From Maniola hyperantus (Eukaryota > Arthropoda > Insecta > Lepidoptera > Nymphalidae): a DNA stretch of 64,000 bases. Under the pieces are notes generated by a model. The model did not search any database, was not told the DNA's origin, and worked only from the letters and a program-made list of their open reading frames with translations. The translations under genes and the position numbers were made by a program. The stretch covers positions 2,167,465 through 2,231,464 of the forward strand of contig NC_048541.1 in the NCBI RefSeq assembly GCF_902806685.2. The letters run 5' to 3'. The stretch's first letter is position 1, and each line of letters opens with the position of its first letter. This document shows positions 35,201 to 39,689 of the stretch, piece by piece.

Positions 35201-37430
35201 TTCTGCGAGCTATATGTATGGATGGCTATCGCTGCACAAAATGATTCATCCGAGATGCACTATTATCATTATCTATCATTTTAGCCTGTGGATGTCTGTC
35301 TTCTACATCCAATCATCGCTGCACAAAATGATTCATCCGAGATGCACTATTATCATTATCTATCATTTTAGCCTATGGATGTCTGTCTTCTACATCCAGT
35401 CATCGCTGCACAAAATGATTCATCCGAGATGCACTATTATCATTATCTATCATTTTAGCCTGTGGATGTCTGTCTTCTACATCCAGTCATCGCTGCACAA
35501 AATGATTCATCCGAGATGCACTATTATCATTATCTATCATTTTAGCCTGTGGATGTCTGTCTTCTACATCCAGTCATCGCTGCACAAAATGATTCATCCG
35601 AGATGCACTATTATCATTATCTATCATTTTAGCCTGTGGATGTCTGTCTTCTACATCCAGTCTTGAGGCATCCTCATTCAGCCACTTCACGTTAGGTACC
35701 TACTCTATAATATGAACGGTCCATCGGTCGGTACCCCACTAGGTACTTGTAGGTATGCTGTGGTACCAAATCTCAACTCAGTAGGAACGCAGGCATGGAT
35801 TGTTCACTGCCACTTCAACTTGCTGGGTGGTTTCGACTATGTGAGAACCTGTTTCTTTGACGGATGCTCAACCAAGTACGACAGGCATGGATTGTTCACT
35901 GCCACTTCAACTTGCTGGGGGGTTTCGACTATGTGAGAACCTGTTTCTTTGACGGATGCTCAACCCAGTACGACAGGCATGGATTGTTCACTGCCACTTC
36001 AACTTGTTGGGGGGTTTCGACTATTTGAGAACCTGTTTCTTTGACGGATGCTCAACCCAGTACGACAGGCATGGATTGTTCACTGCCACTTCAACTTGTT
36101 GGGGGGTTTCGACTATGTGAGAACCTGTTTCTTTGACGGATGCTCAACCCAGTACGACAGGCATGGATTGTTCACTGCCACTTCAACTTGCTGGGGGGTT
36201 TCGACTATGTGAGAACCTGTTTCTTTGACGGATGCTCAACCCAGTACGACAGGCAAGGATTGTTCACTGCCACTTCAACTTACGGGGGGGTTTGGGCTAT
36301 GTGAGAACCTGTTTCTTTGACGGATGCTCAACCCAGTACGACATGCATGGATTGTTCACTGTCACTTCAACTTGCTGGAGGGTTTGGGCTATGTGAGAAC
36401 CTGTTTCTTTGACCGATACACTGCGCACATCACAAATTACGCCGCTGAACCAAATTTAAGTTACACAATCACGACGGTTAGCTTTGACTACCTTCCCAAA
36501 CATTCTCCTTGCCTCCGTGGGCAAATTAAGGCACTTCACTTATTAAATTTCATCATTTTGTTTAATTATCAATAAGCTTTCACGCTTCTCTCACCGAGTA
36601 TTTTTTGGTGAGTTACAATTCGACTATCGACTCGTATCCATAAGCGAAAATGACGTCATTTACTAGTTTTAGGACGTCAAACTTAGGACTCGTACTGCCA
36701 AATTACTCGATATTGGTATTGGTGTAGGTAAACGCAAACCATTCTCGATGGTGACGTAGTTATGTGGTAATTGGTATCGTAAAGTTGAAAGCTATACTCG
36801 CAAACACTCGATCATCTTTAGTTCGCAATATTTCCGCTGTGTCGCTGCCTGTAGATGTATGGAAACAGTCGATTTCGACTTTGGTATTTTTAAAACTATG
36901 AAATCTTATACTAACTGTACAGATTGTGATGAGAACGTTGAGTGTTACAGTTACTGGTTAGTAGGTTACTTGACGGAGCAATTTATTAAAAACGAAAAAC
37001 GGTTTTTTGCAGTATTCTCGACAATTTTGAGGTTGTGGTCGATATCCAATAACTTTTAGGAACATTTTTTTAATATGCATAGTTTAGAATATTTTTTTAG
37101 GATGCAACCCCCCTAGAATGCGTACAAACCTCCTGCTCTAATAAAATAGATCTTGTCAATTTTATTTTTGTTTCAGTGGTCCTAGCCGCAGCAGTTCCCG
37201 ACCTAGAGCTTTTAATAGGTCTGGTCGGTGCAGTCTTCTTCTCTACTCTAGGACTATTCATCCCACTGGTTGTCCAAACCGTCCACAAGTGGGACAGAGG
37301 ATTGGGCAAGTATTCCTACATACTGTGGAAGAATATTTTGCTCCTAGCCTTCTATATGTTGGTGCTGGTTTCAGGATGCTATTCGTCTATTACTGCGATA
37401 GTCGCTAGGTTTACAAGTACGCCGCGTTAA
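14644..37430 (+). CDS. SLC36/PAT-type amino-acid transporter (5'-incomplete, six exons)
   Basis: Six exons join in frame: 14,644-14,765, 15,349-15,433, 22,020-22,264, 27,233-27,445, 31,344-31,483 and 37,177-37,430. They total 1,059 nt, i.e. 352 residues plus stop. The protein matches the AAAP amino-acid transporter fold (Aa_trans), SLC36/PAT branch, which moves small neutral amino acids with protons across plasma or lysosomal membranes. Diagnostic stretches are VYVIFIASSLKN, QIRHLKFLVPFSVFANL, STAIFAMEGINVVMPVENEM, GYLKYGDEVLGSITLNLP and VFFTYFLQMYAPMDIMW. About eight hydrophobic segments are visible. The start codon, N-terminus and first two membrane spans are missing; I found no matching exon between 1 and 14,643, so they are probably upstream of the window. 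About ten residues normally present in the span before VLAAAVPDLELL are also missing, so a small exon may have escaped notice between 31,484 and 37,176. The exact paralogue is not determinable here. Confidence 0.87.
14795..15069 (+). mobile_element. SINE-1, near full length, in transporter intron
   Basis: The tRNA-like head has 'gtgatagcctaatgg' (A-box region) and 'ggggttcgatcccgc' (B-box). It is followed by 'cacctctaacttttggagta', 'cctgcatgcttgagagttct' and the 'gagcggagacccgttctcag' tail. It lies only ~30 bp after exon a. Confidence 0.82.
15087..15316 (-). repeat. Rpt-A, full antisense copy
   Basis: It runs from 'atccatactaatttccatat' through 'gtctgtctgtctgtctgcta', 'ctttttatcccggaaaatca' and ends 'gaagtcgcgggcatcagcta'. 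It sits within the 583-bp intron between exons a and b, ending 33 bp before the acceptor. Confidence 0.88.
15349..15433 (+). CDS. SLC36-like exon b
   Basis: The acceptor is gttcgcag and the donor aat|gtgagt. The 85-nt exon completes the Arg codon from exon a, then encodes HFVDYAMAGVCLGGTSVYV and IFIASSLKN, a hydrophobic span with the Tyr-Val signature of PAT proteins. It joins exon c in phase 0. Confidence 0.88.
15434..15775. other. Transporter intron, unassigned part
   Basis: AT-rich. The 93-codon frame that overlaps exon b in another phase and continues here is not coding. Confidence 0.5.
15776..16106 (+). mobile_element. Full-length tRNA-derived SINE-2 with poly(A) tail
   Basis: It starts 'acctccctggcgcagtggtg' (A-box) with 'gggttcgattcctggc' (B-box) ~50 bp later. 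The body has 'ctggtctggtctggtggg' and 'gccaagcgatttagcgttcc'. The 3' tail 'gcatcatcacttaccacc' ends in an A run (16,090-16,106). The tail matches the 3' UTR of the LINE at 9,952-10,147. Confidence 0.88.
16119..16264. mobile_element. GC-rich TIR MITE-1, copy 2
   Basis: The left end is decayed (ggtcgagcaatcgg) and the right end intact (gattgccatctcgacctgtc gcga). The core contains 'ataacgcgggtgacgtgcgg'. Confidence 0.8.
16265..16756. other. Transporter intron, nothing recognised
   Basis: AT-rich, no exon or repeat identified. Confidence 0.4.
16757..17110. repeat. Rpt-A variant (antisense) followed by Rpt-C fragment
   Basis: 16,757-16,973 is an Rpt-A subtype with 'gtttgtccttcaataacgtc' and ends 'gaagtcgcgggcatcagcta'. 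16,978-17,110 starts an Rpt-C copy (gactgactgactg..., 'aactactggacggattgggc') that lacks its 3' half. Confidence 0.8.
17150..17235 (+). repeat. SINE-2 internal fragment
   Basis: It has 'ctggtctggtctggtggtga' and 'gctaagcgatttagcgttcc', both from the body of SINE-2. Confidence 0.7.
17284..17446 (+). mobile_element. TIR MITE-6, forward copy
   Basis: The ends cgttacagtaaactggatc and 'ggtccattttactgtaacg' are inverted repeats. The body is the inverse of 4,113-4,275. Confidence 0.75.
17447..18240. other. Transporter intron, nothing recognised
   Basis: 17,507-17,750 holds overlapping short frames on both strands without domain character. 'ttgtagattac' and similar strings repeat locally. No exon recognised. 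Confidence 0.35.
18241..18430 (+). repeat. Rpt-C copy
   Basis: It begins with (gact)n, 'ctatcaacgcacagctcaaa', 'gcatccgctaagaaagg', 'aacccctaaggggctgaaat' and 'gtagtccacgcggac', ending 'gcgagcataa'. Confidence 0.85.
18478..18850 (-). mobile_element. RTE-type LINE 3' fragment, antisense
   Basis: On the minus strand it encodes IRNAEIRRRIRVTDIAQRVA, KLKWQWAGHIVR and, after a frame break near 18,710, DDIKRVVRSRWIQASQDLG. This is the conserved C-terminus of RTE-clade reverse transcriptases. It ends in a GATGATGATG-like tail near 18,525. A premature stop follows FGCQGI, so it is dead. Confidence 0.82.
18877..19270. mobile_element. Complete TIR MITE-4 (~394 bp)
   Basis: The terminal inverted repeats are about 25 bp: gtgtaaccagaacgctagc on the left and 'gctagggttctggttacac' on the right. 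The interior includes 'cattgacccgagttttgc'. Half of a second copy lies at 2,733-2,890. Confidence 0.85.
19271..19949. other. Transporter intron, nothing recognised
   Basis: AT-rich, no exon identified. Confidence 0.4.
19950..20420 (+). repeat. Rpt-B copy, forward
   Basis: It runs from 'agggttccgtacctcaaaag' to 'gtacttggccggttttt'. A local ~30-bp duplication ('acatcacagaaaaaaa') lies at 20,150-20,216, and the 'ggtgggtatatgatatgaaa' region is palindromic. Confidence 0.88.
20491..20633. mobile_element. GC-rich TIR MITE-1, copy 3
   Basis: The ends are ccgcgatatgtcgagatgg and 'ccctctcgacctgtcgcg'. The core is 'acccgcacgtcacccgcgct' and its near-inverse. Confidence 0.88.
20848..21340 (+). mobile_element. 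SINE-1 split by an Rpt-A insertion
   Basis: The head is 20,848-20,919 (gggttcgatcccgagc; 'cggagttatgtgcaa'). Rpt-A follows at 20,920-21,142 ('ctagctgatgccggcgactt' to 'cgcatttataataaggg'). The SINE resumes at ~21,145 and ends in gatgatgatgatgg at ~21,340. Its tail is the source of the sequence fused to the duplicated exon copies downstream. Confidence 0.82.
21341..21869 (+). pseudogene. Two tandem pseudo-copies of SLC36 exon c fused to SINE tail
   Basis: Exon-c-like segments 21,368-21,543 and 21,692-21,869 precede the intact exon with a ~326-bp period (agattggc at 21,366/21,690/22,018). Both end at 'ctttccaggaa' and switch into SINE-1 sequence ('gtgtgaagtctgccaat'), losing the last ~70 nt of the exon and its donor. 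Copy 1 has an insertion after 'ggggaacatat' and in-frame stops. Copy 2 keeps the acceptor and an open frame through LLVT before running into the SINE. The unit is SINE tail + intron end + 5' part of exon, arisen by tandem duplication. Confidence 0.88.
22020..22264 (+). CDS. SLC36-like exon c (intact third copy)
   Basis: The acceptor is ccttacag at 22,012-22,019 and the donor gtgagg at 22,265. 81 codons plus AG encode IGDYFYPGNIYPVELYCG, two membrane spans (LLVPLVLLTQI; VFANLCLLVTFVVTCYYTF) joined by RHLKFLVPFS, then NVKLFNSVRGWPLFL. It splices in phase to exon d (WPLFL-STAIFAMEG). Its two upstream relatives are broken, so this is the functional copy. Confidence 0.9.
22326..22998 (-). mobile_element. 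5'-truncated non-LTR retrotransposon (C-terminal nuclease-like ORF) with target duplication
   Basis: The minus-strand open frame from ~22,998 to the stop at 22,368-22,370 gives about 209 residues beginning LDNESFRVALGLRLGTPL. It carries a CCHC-like knuckle (CPCGKEVDKFGIHGLSC), then RHGSLND, KRPDG and MWDATCVDT. The order resembles the restriction-like endonuclease region of R2-type elements, with PDG and D(A)TC as the PD-(D/E)XK-like pair; that reading is inference. A 3' UTR and A13 tail (22,326-22,338, as T on +) follow. The flanks ttttattaac at 22,316-22,325 and 22,999-23,008 are identical, a 10-bp target-site duplication. The frame is uninterrupted, suggesting a young insertion within the transporter intron. 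The 202-codon ORF is not a host gene. Confidence 0.86.
23012..23290 (-). repeat. Rpt-A scrap and Rpt-B copy, antisense
   Basis: 23,012-23,045 is an Rpt-A end (cgtgacttcgttcgcgtgga). 23,075-23,290 is Rpt-B with 'aaccacaaattcacggtttt', 'ctaggtcaacgggaagtacc', (cagacaga)n and 'gaggtacggaaccct'. Confidence 0.82.
23518..23835 (-). repeat. Rpt-B copy, antisense, 3' truncated
   Basis: It starts 'ccggccaagtgcgagtcaga' and continues to 'gattctagaacagcgggtag', then is disrupted before the duplicated 'accgaaaaccgtgaattta'. Confidence 0.82.
23851..23868. repeat. G18 homopolymer
   Basis: Eighteen consecutive G residues lie directly before a large inverted repeat. Runs this long are error-prone in sequencing, so the length is uncertain. 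Confidence 0.85.
23896..24462. mobile_element. 567-bp foldback element with ~215-245-bp arms
   Basis: The left arm 23,896-24,141 begins cccgctatagaacgacc and ends 'atatgcaaacgtta'. The right arm 24,248-24,462 is its inverse (taacctaacgtttgcat ... 'cgttctatagcggg'). A ~106-bp loop separates them. Small indels distinguish the arms, including 'cctacatatg' versus 'gcatatg'. No open frame is present. Confidence 0.92.
24463..24954. other. Transporter intron, nothing recognised
   Basis: No exon or clear repeat. 24,850-24,890 is a short CT/GA stretch with partial self-complementarity. Confidence 0.4.
24955..25135 (-). mobile_element. RTE-type LINE fragment, antisense
   Basis: On the minus strand 'gagctgaagtggcaatgggc' (ELKWQWAG) is followed by NTDRRW-like sequence and RWTDVTNQ. 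These match the C-terminal block also seen at 18,478 and 32,104. Frames are disrupted. Confidence 0.7.
25143..25360 (-). repeat. Dispersed repeat, probable LINE 3' end
   Basis: It contains 'aaactaaagcttccaaacgc', 'agtctgagaagagcccacaa' and 'actcagccgggtattc'. The inverse of this block lies at 49,385-49,560 in a TMEM237 intron. Confidence 0.7.
25609..25745 (+). mobile_element. SINE-1 head
   Basis: 'ctgttatagcctagtggtta' (A-box), 'gggagtttgattccggcc' (B-box), then 'gcacctttaactttttggag' and 'cctgcatgcctcag'. The 3' part is lost. Confidence 0.82.
25746..26013. other. Transporter intron, repeat scraps only
   Basis: 25,835-25,895 resembles the Rpt-B-like element near 13,970 ('tgtacgatggtacgga', 'cgattcgcacttgac'). 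No exon. Confidence 0.45.
26014..26225 (+). repeat. Rpt-A, full forward copy
   Basis: It starts 'gcccgcgacttcgtccgcgt', has 'cccgtgggaactctttgatt', 'ttccccgggatgtaagctac' and 'gtgaaaagctagcagacag', and ends 'ataatattagtatgga'. Confidence 0.9.
26226..26525. other. Transporter intron, nothing recognised
   Basis: The 70-codon frame starting at 26,343 shows no domain character and runs into the hAT MITE. Confidence 0.4.
26534..26679. mobile_element. hAT-type MITE with perfect 8-bp target duplication
   Basis: The ends cagtggcgtgcacagg and 'gacctgcacgccactg' are inverted (~14 bp). The flanks cctactag at 26,526-26,533 and 26,680-26,687 are identical 8-mers. CAGTGGCGTGCA-type ends and 8-bp duplications are classic for hAT elements. 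146 bp, no coding capacity. Confidence 0.93.
26885..27100 (+). repeat. Rpt-C copy
   Basis: (gact)n start, 'ctatcaatgcacagctcaaa', 'gcatccgctaagaaaggatt', 'gtgtagtccacgcggacg' and the 'gagcataagctagtata' end. Confidence 0.88.
27133..27212 (-). mobile_element. SINE-2 head, antisense, just upstream of exon d
   Basis: The inverse of the SINE-2 head: 'cgggaacccgggacctccca' and 'ctcaccactgcactggagag'. It stops about 20 bp before the exon d acceptor, so the pyrimidine tract of that acceptor lies right against the insertion. Confidence 0.78.
27233..27445 (+). CDS. SLC36-like exon d
   Basis: The acceptor is ctgttttcag and the donor gtgagt at 27,446. It completes Ser, then encodes TAIFAMEGINVVMPVENEM, NPRRFLGCPGVLNSTMVLVA, a membrane span (ILYAVVGLFG) and YLKYGDEVLGSITLNLPEEE. 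The 'PVEN' and 'GYLKYG...SITLNLP' strings are the strongest SLC36 signatures in the window. Confidence 0.93.
27446..27906. other. Transporter intron, nothing recognised
   Basis: AT-rich; no exon. Confidence 0.4.
27907..28199. mobile_element. Foldback element with ~95-bp arms and internal repeats
   Basis: The left arm 'gtttccgttgagtcacaccc' through 'acaagaggaatt' (to ~27,995) pairs with 28,113-28,199 ('attcctctcgagtcaca' ... 'gtgactcaacgggaac'). Within each arm 'tgactcaacggg' and its inverse recur, so each arm can also fold on itself. The centre has 'cgtgtgtaacaagtcacag' and an (AC)n run. Confidence 0.88.
28250..28309. mobile_element. Hairpin, ~26-bp arms
   Basis: The arms 'acttcaaattgcctaagaag' and 'cttttttaggcaatttgaagt'-like sequence lie around a 7-base loop, with one or two mismatches. 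Confidence 0.78.
28310..28719. other. Transporter intron, nothing recognised
   Basis: No exon, SINE or TIR seen. Confidence 0.4.
28720..29023. mobile_element. MITE with terminal and subterminal inverted repeats (~304 bp)
   Basis: The outer ends are cagtgggttgattcgctaac/'ttaccgaatcggcccactg' with 'actcagtgtc'/'gacactgagt'. A second inverted pair inside is 28,800-28,842 ('agtgtctaatacagtatgat' ... 'gagctcatttgacatt') against 28,925-28,969. Confidence 0.85.
29024..29708. other. Transporter intron, nothing recognised
   Basis: 29,560-29,590 shares 'taggtccattttact' with MITE-6. No exon. Confidence 0.4.
29709..29894 (-). repeat. Rpt-A-like copy, antisense, diverged
   Basis: It ends 'aaaaacctaaatccacgcgg' then 'ggatcagctagt'. 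Its 5' part ('ggtaatctttggaactactg') is a different subtype. Confidence 0.7.
29895..30661. other. Transporter intron, nothing recognised
   Basis: AT-rich, no exon identified. Confidence 0.4.
30662..30789. mobile_element. Palindromic MITE-3, copy 2
   Basis: gggaccgattctcttgtaca and 'tgtacaagagaatcgacccc' are inverted, with 'ctctaaactaaactaaatta' in the arm. Confidence 0.92.
30794..30953. mobile_element. Palindromic MITE-3, copy 3
   Basis: It lies 4 bp after copy 2. The ends are 'tggctaattccattgtacac' and 'tgtacaatagaatcggcccc'. The centre retains 'ctatccctttcataatgttg'. The two copies are in tandem. Confidence 0.92.
31040..31218 (-). repeat. Rpt-A variant, antisense, partial
   Basis: 'ttgtccttcaatcacgtcgc', 'ctactttttatcccggaaaa' and 'ccacgggattttt'. 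Its end is replaced by LINE-like 'gttgccggtctatcaggaat'. Confidence 0.78.
31344..31483 (+). CDS. SLC36-like exon e
   Basis: The acceptor is ttttgtttcag. The exon completes Pro, then encodes LALAAKILVALAVFFTYFLQ, MYAPMDIMWSRLKERFSARF and HNEGRY. I place the donor at gttagt (31,484), which leaves phase 1 and fits exon f in frame. Other GT sites (gtacag at 31,479; gttcca at 31,461) give phases that do not fit exon f. The join gives GRY-M-VLAAAVPDLE, about ten residues shorter than usual for PAT proteins at this membrane span. Confidence 0.82.
31484..32103. other. Transporter intron, nothing firm
   Basis: 31,565-31,601 reads YELAITVSIGLI after an AG, resembling the missing PAT span, but its phases do not fit exons e and f. 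I do not call it. Confidence 0.4.
32104..32525 (+). mobile_element. RTE-type LINE reverse-transcriptase C-terminal fragment
   Basis: Three frames in succession give NFDKEADRKISW; then AAFGKLRQVFNSSIPQSLKT, NECVLPVMTYGAETWTLTVG and LVHKF; then RDKIRNNEIRWMTRVTDIAQ, LYWQWAGHVCRRTDG and SVGRPPTRWTDDLK. This is the standard RTE-clade C-terminal order. At least three frame breaks show it is dead. Confidence 0.9.
32526..32964. other. Transporter intron, nothing recognised
   Basis: AT-rich, no exon. Confidence 0.4.
32965..33240 (-). repeat. Rpt-A, antisense, strongly decayed
   Basis: 'tgtatctatc tgctggcttt'-like opening, 'cagctcatccgttcaaccaa', 'atcctggggatgg' and the end 'agtcacgggcatcatcta'. Confidence 0.7.
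33366..33595 (+). other. Possible alternative terminal exon with polyadenylation signal
   Basis: A strong acceptor (tttctattttttcag) ends at 33,365. If joined to exon e (phase 1) it adds MITVDQLVTLC and a stop at 33,398-33,400. AATAAA at 33,567-33,572 is followed by the GT-rich 'gttttttgtctctg'. This could be an intronic-polyadenylation isoform lacking the last spans, or a chance match. Confidence 0.35.
33596..34108. other. Intron with weak TIR-flanked segment
   Basis: 33,685-33,973 is bounded by 'gccgccttgatgg' and the inverse 'ccatcaaggctgc'. A 61-codon frame at 33,685-33,870 is not recognised as any gene. Confidence 0.4.
34109..34221. mobile_element. MITE-3, degenerate copy
   Basis: 'gtggctaattctgttagacg' and 'aacctgtcattttaatttag' with 'attgctatccttttctgcag' in the centre. 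The right end is decayed. Confidence 0.65.
34222..35228. other. Transporter intron, TAGG-rich low complexity
   Basis: Many 'taggtaggtacc' strings. 34,716-34,800 is an antisense Rpt-C remnant ('ttgtccgcgaggactaca'). No exon seen. Confidence 0.45.
35229..35662. repeat. 87-bp tandem repeat, 5 copies
   Basis: 'tcgctgcacaaaatgattca' recurs every 87 bp from 35,229. Since 87 = 3 x 29 the plus strand stays open for 156 codons (29-residue repeats), an artefact. The unit holds 'tctgtcttctacatcca'. Confidence 0.95.
35663..35785. other. Spacer between tandem arrays
   Basis: No feature recognised. Confidence 0.35.
35786..36425. repeat. 92-bp tandem repeat, 7 copies
   Basis: 'ggcatggattgttcactgcc' recurs at ~92-bp steps (35,792, 35,884, 35,976, 36,068, 36,160, 36,252, 36,344) with slight divergence in the last two. 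It lies 130 bp from the 87-bp array in the same intron. Confidence 0.95.
36426..37176. other. Transporter intron, nothing recognised
   Basis: AT-rich. The 66-codon frame starting at 36,859 is not recognised. 37,171-37,176 is the acceptor of exon f. Confidence 0.4.
37177..37430 (+). CDS. SLC36-like exon f (last exon, with stop)
   Basis: The acceptor is ttttgtttcag. 83 codons encode VLAAAVPDLELLIGLVGAVF, FSTLGLFIPLVVQTVHKWDR and the final span ILLLAFYMLVLVSGCYSSIT, ending FTSTPR and TAA at 37,428-37,430. 'AAxPxLELLIxLVGA' is characteristic of the C-terminal part of SLC36 proteins. Confidence 0.92.
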
Positions 37431-37631
37431 TGATACGATTACACCACAGATAACGGAATTTCTCTAGTCCGTGGATTACACCTAACGAGTACAGTGGCGA
37501 GTCAATGTCCTCGGCCGAGTACTCGGTTGGTATAAACACTTTAACGAGTGCAATTTCTCAGCCACAGCACTGTCTCCGCCGAGTGACATTTTACTGTCTC
37601 GCTTCACTACTCGGTAGGTGTAATCGTACCA
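37431..37631. mobile_element. TIR element immediately after the transporter stop
   Basis: gatacgattacacc (37,432) and 'ggtgtaatcgtacc' (37,617) are inverted. Internal 'acggaatttctctagtccgt' is also self-complementary. It would lie in the 3' UTR. No AATAAA is obvious nearby; ATTAAA occurs at 37,630. Confidence 0.65.
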
Positions 37632-37884
37632 TTAAAGTGCTCTCCATGCTCGCTTCGAGTCGAGTGGAAGAGCTTGCTATTGCAATTTACATTTACGGGA
37701 CATAGTTACGTCTTATTCAAGAGCGAGATGTGTGAACAACGCGAATCAACGTTTGATATATTGTTTTTTTTGCAAATTATTTTTTGACAAACATTGAAAC
37801 TGTTATACAGAAACTTTTTCCTTAGAGCCAATAACAAAATGCAGTCCAGTCGCTAATCTGTACATATGTATAAACCTACGCTTT
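37632..37884. other. Downstream of transporter, nothing recognised
   Basis: Probable 3' UTR or intergenic sequence. Confidence 0.35.
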
Positions 37885-38095
37885 AATTTTCCGAGATAAA
37901 AAGTAGCCTAAGTCCGTCGCAAGCTAACCTCTACACTTACCAAATTTCGTCAAAATTGATTTAGCAGATGGGCCGTGAAAAGGTAACAGACACAGACACA
38001 CTTTTGCGATATTAAGTAGGTACTAGCTGATGTCCACGACTTCTTCCGCATAGATTTAGGTTTTTAAAAAATGTCTTGTATTTTCCGGGATAAAA
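37885..38095. repeat. Rpt-A remnants
   Basis: 'ttttccgagataaaaagtag', 'gtgaaaaggtaacagacac', then a second start 'actagctgatgtccacgact'. Two decayed pieces in forward orientation. Confidence 0.7.
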
Positions 38096-38149
38096 GTAGC
38101 CATTTCCTGTTCTAGTAGTTTTAACACTCTTTGTTAAAGCAAGTGATAA

Positions 38150-38265
38150 TTACTTAAAACGCACATAACTCCGAAAAGTTAGAGGTGCGTGTCTGGGATC
38201 TAACCCCCGACCTCCCGAATAAGAGACAGACGTCTTAACCACTAGGTTATCACGGCTCATACCTA
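38150..38265 (-). mobile_element. SINE-1 head, antisense
   Basis: The inverse of the head: 'cgcacataactccgaaaagt', 'gtctgggatctaac' (B-box) and 'gtcttaaccactaggttatc' (A-box). Confidence 0.82.
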
Positions 38266-38279
38266 TTATAAGTATAGTA

Positions 38280-38405
38280 CGCGACAGGTCAAGATGGCAA
38301 TCGGGGTATGAGGCAGGGGGGCGCCCCGCACGTGACCCGGTTAGCGCGGGGATTTGCAGGTGTGCCGCGGCGTTCCCTCCCCGATTGCTATCTCGACCTG
38401 TCGCG
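38280..38405. mobile_element. GC-rich TIR MITE-1, copy 4
   Basis: cgcgacaggtcaagatggca and 'tgctatctcgacctgtcgcg' are inverted ends. Core 'ccggttagcgcgggg'. Confidence 0.92.
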
Positions 38406-38407
38406 AA

Positions 38408-38594
38408 CTATAGGGCGCCATCCTATTGTCATAGCTCGTGCGATGATGCGTGCGTCCGACGAAAATGATCGCGCGTCCGTGCGTTTAAACTGTGTTCTAC
38501 TGAATGTCCTATTGAAGATCGCGCGATCATGCAATCCGTTCATATTGTCTAGATTCATCGCACGATGAACGATGACAATAGGACGGCGCCTATA
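38408..38594. mobile_element. Hairpin element with ~40-bp arms
   Basis: 'ctatagggcgccatcctatt' pairs with 'aataggacggcgcctatag', continuing to 'cgtgcgatgat'/'tcatcgcacg'. It directly abuts MITE-1 copy 4. Confidence 0.82.
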
Positions 38595-38767
38595 GTATAG
38601 ATAGAGGTTATAAGTATAGATAGATTAAAATTCAATCCGTAGCTCGTCCCTGCGGCGAAGATACGTGTGCTCTGATCTGACACATCCCTCCGTTGCCCTT
38701 TCGCCAACATCCAATTTCCGCACACGCCAAATGCCTAAGCGTCAAAATCAAATTATACATGATTTAT

Positions 38768-39187
38768 TAGGGTTCCGTACCTCAAAAGGAAAAACGGAAC
38801 CCTTATAGGATCACTTTGTTGTCTGTCTGTCGGTCTGTTAAGAAACCTACAGGGTACTTCCCGTTGACCTAGAATCATGAAATTTGGTAGGTAGGTCTCA
38901 TAGCAGACATTCGGGGAAAAATCTGAAAACCGTGAATTTGTGGTTACATCACACAAAAAAAATTAAATTGTGGTCATGAACAAATATTGCTTATTTCAAC
39001 TTTCAAAGAAAGATTACTATATCGAGTGGGGTATTATATGATAGGGCTTTACTTGTACATTCTAAAACAGATTTTCATTTATTTTTTGACATAACAGTTT
39101 TTGATTTATCGTGCAAAATGTCGATAAAATACGATTGTAGTGCGGAACCCTCAGTGCGCGAGTCTGACTCGCACTTGGCCGGTTTTT
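38768..39187 (+). repeat. Rpt-B, complete reference copy (~420 bp)
   Basis: It runs from 'agggttccgtacctcaaaag' through 'ctgtctgtcggtctgtt', 'cgttgacctagaatcatgaa', 'cattctaaaacagattttca' and 'gagtctgactcgcacttggc' to ggttttttc. No open frame. Confidence 0.93.
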
Positions 39188-39293
39188 TCATCCGCACGCC
39201 CATCACGTGAATATTATATCTCAAGGAAATAAGGCTGATACAATTTTACTGTACCTACCTACCCAAAATGGATTTGTCTGTCCCCATACCTTT

Positions 39294-39453
39294 AGGCCCG
39301 GTGTCCACCTAAGCGGAGAGGAGAGGAGATACGTTCAATCGACCAATCAGATTCAAAATAGATGACGTGAAAAAAATATCAGATCATCTTTTAAAAATCG
39401 GATTGGTTTACTGTACACATCTCTCCGCCCCGCTTAGGTGGATACCGGGCCTT
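39294..39453. mobile_element. TIR MITE (~160 bp)
   Basis: 'taggcccggtgtccacctaa' and 'ttaggtggataccgggcctta' are inverted; the arms continue through 'gcggagagg'/'ctctccgc'. Confidence 0.85.
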
Positions 39454-39689
39454 ACCCGAGCATTACAGTTTTTTTGCTTACTTTTTCTTTTTTTTGGTTG
39501 TGCTATAACATGGCACGTATCACGTTTTCGTTTAGGTACATTGAGATAGTTTCGAAAATGTTTTGTAAGATTTAAAAATAAACCATCGAGTACAAGAAAT
39601 CAATTATTTATTCATTTAATAACAAATATAATATTTGTTATAAATTATTTATTATTCAGCTGCCAATTATTATTAGTATGAATATCTAT

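Noticed and set aside
35196..35666. 156-codon plus-strand frame with 29-residue repeats
   Set aside because: It is created by an 87-bp (3 x 29) tandem unit within the transporter intron.
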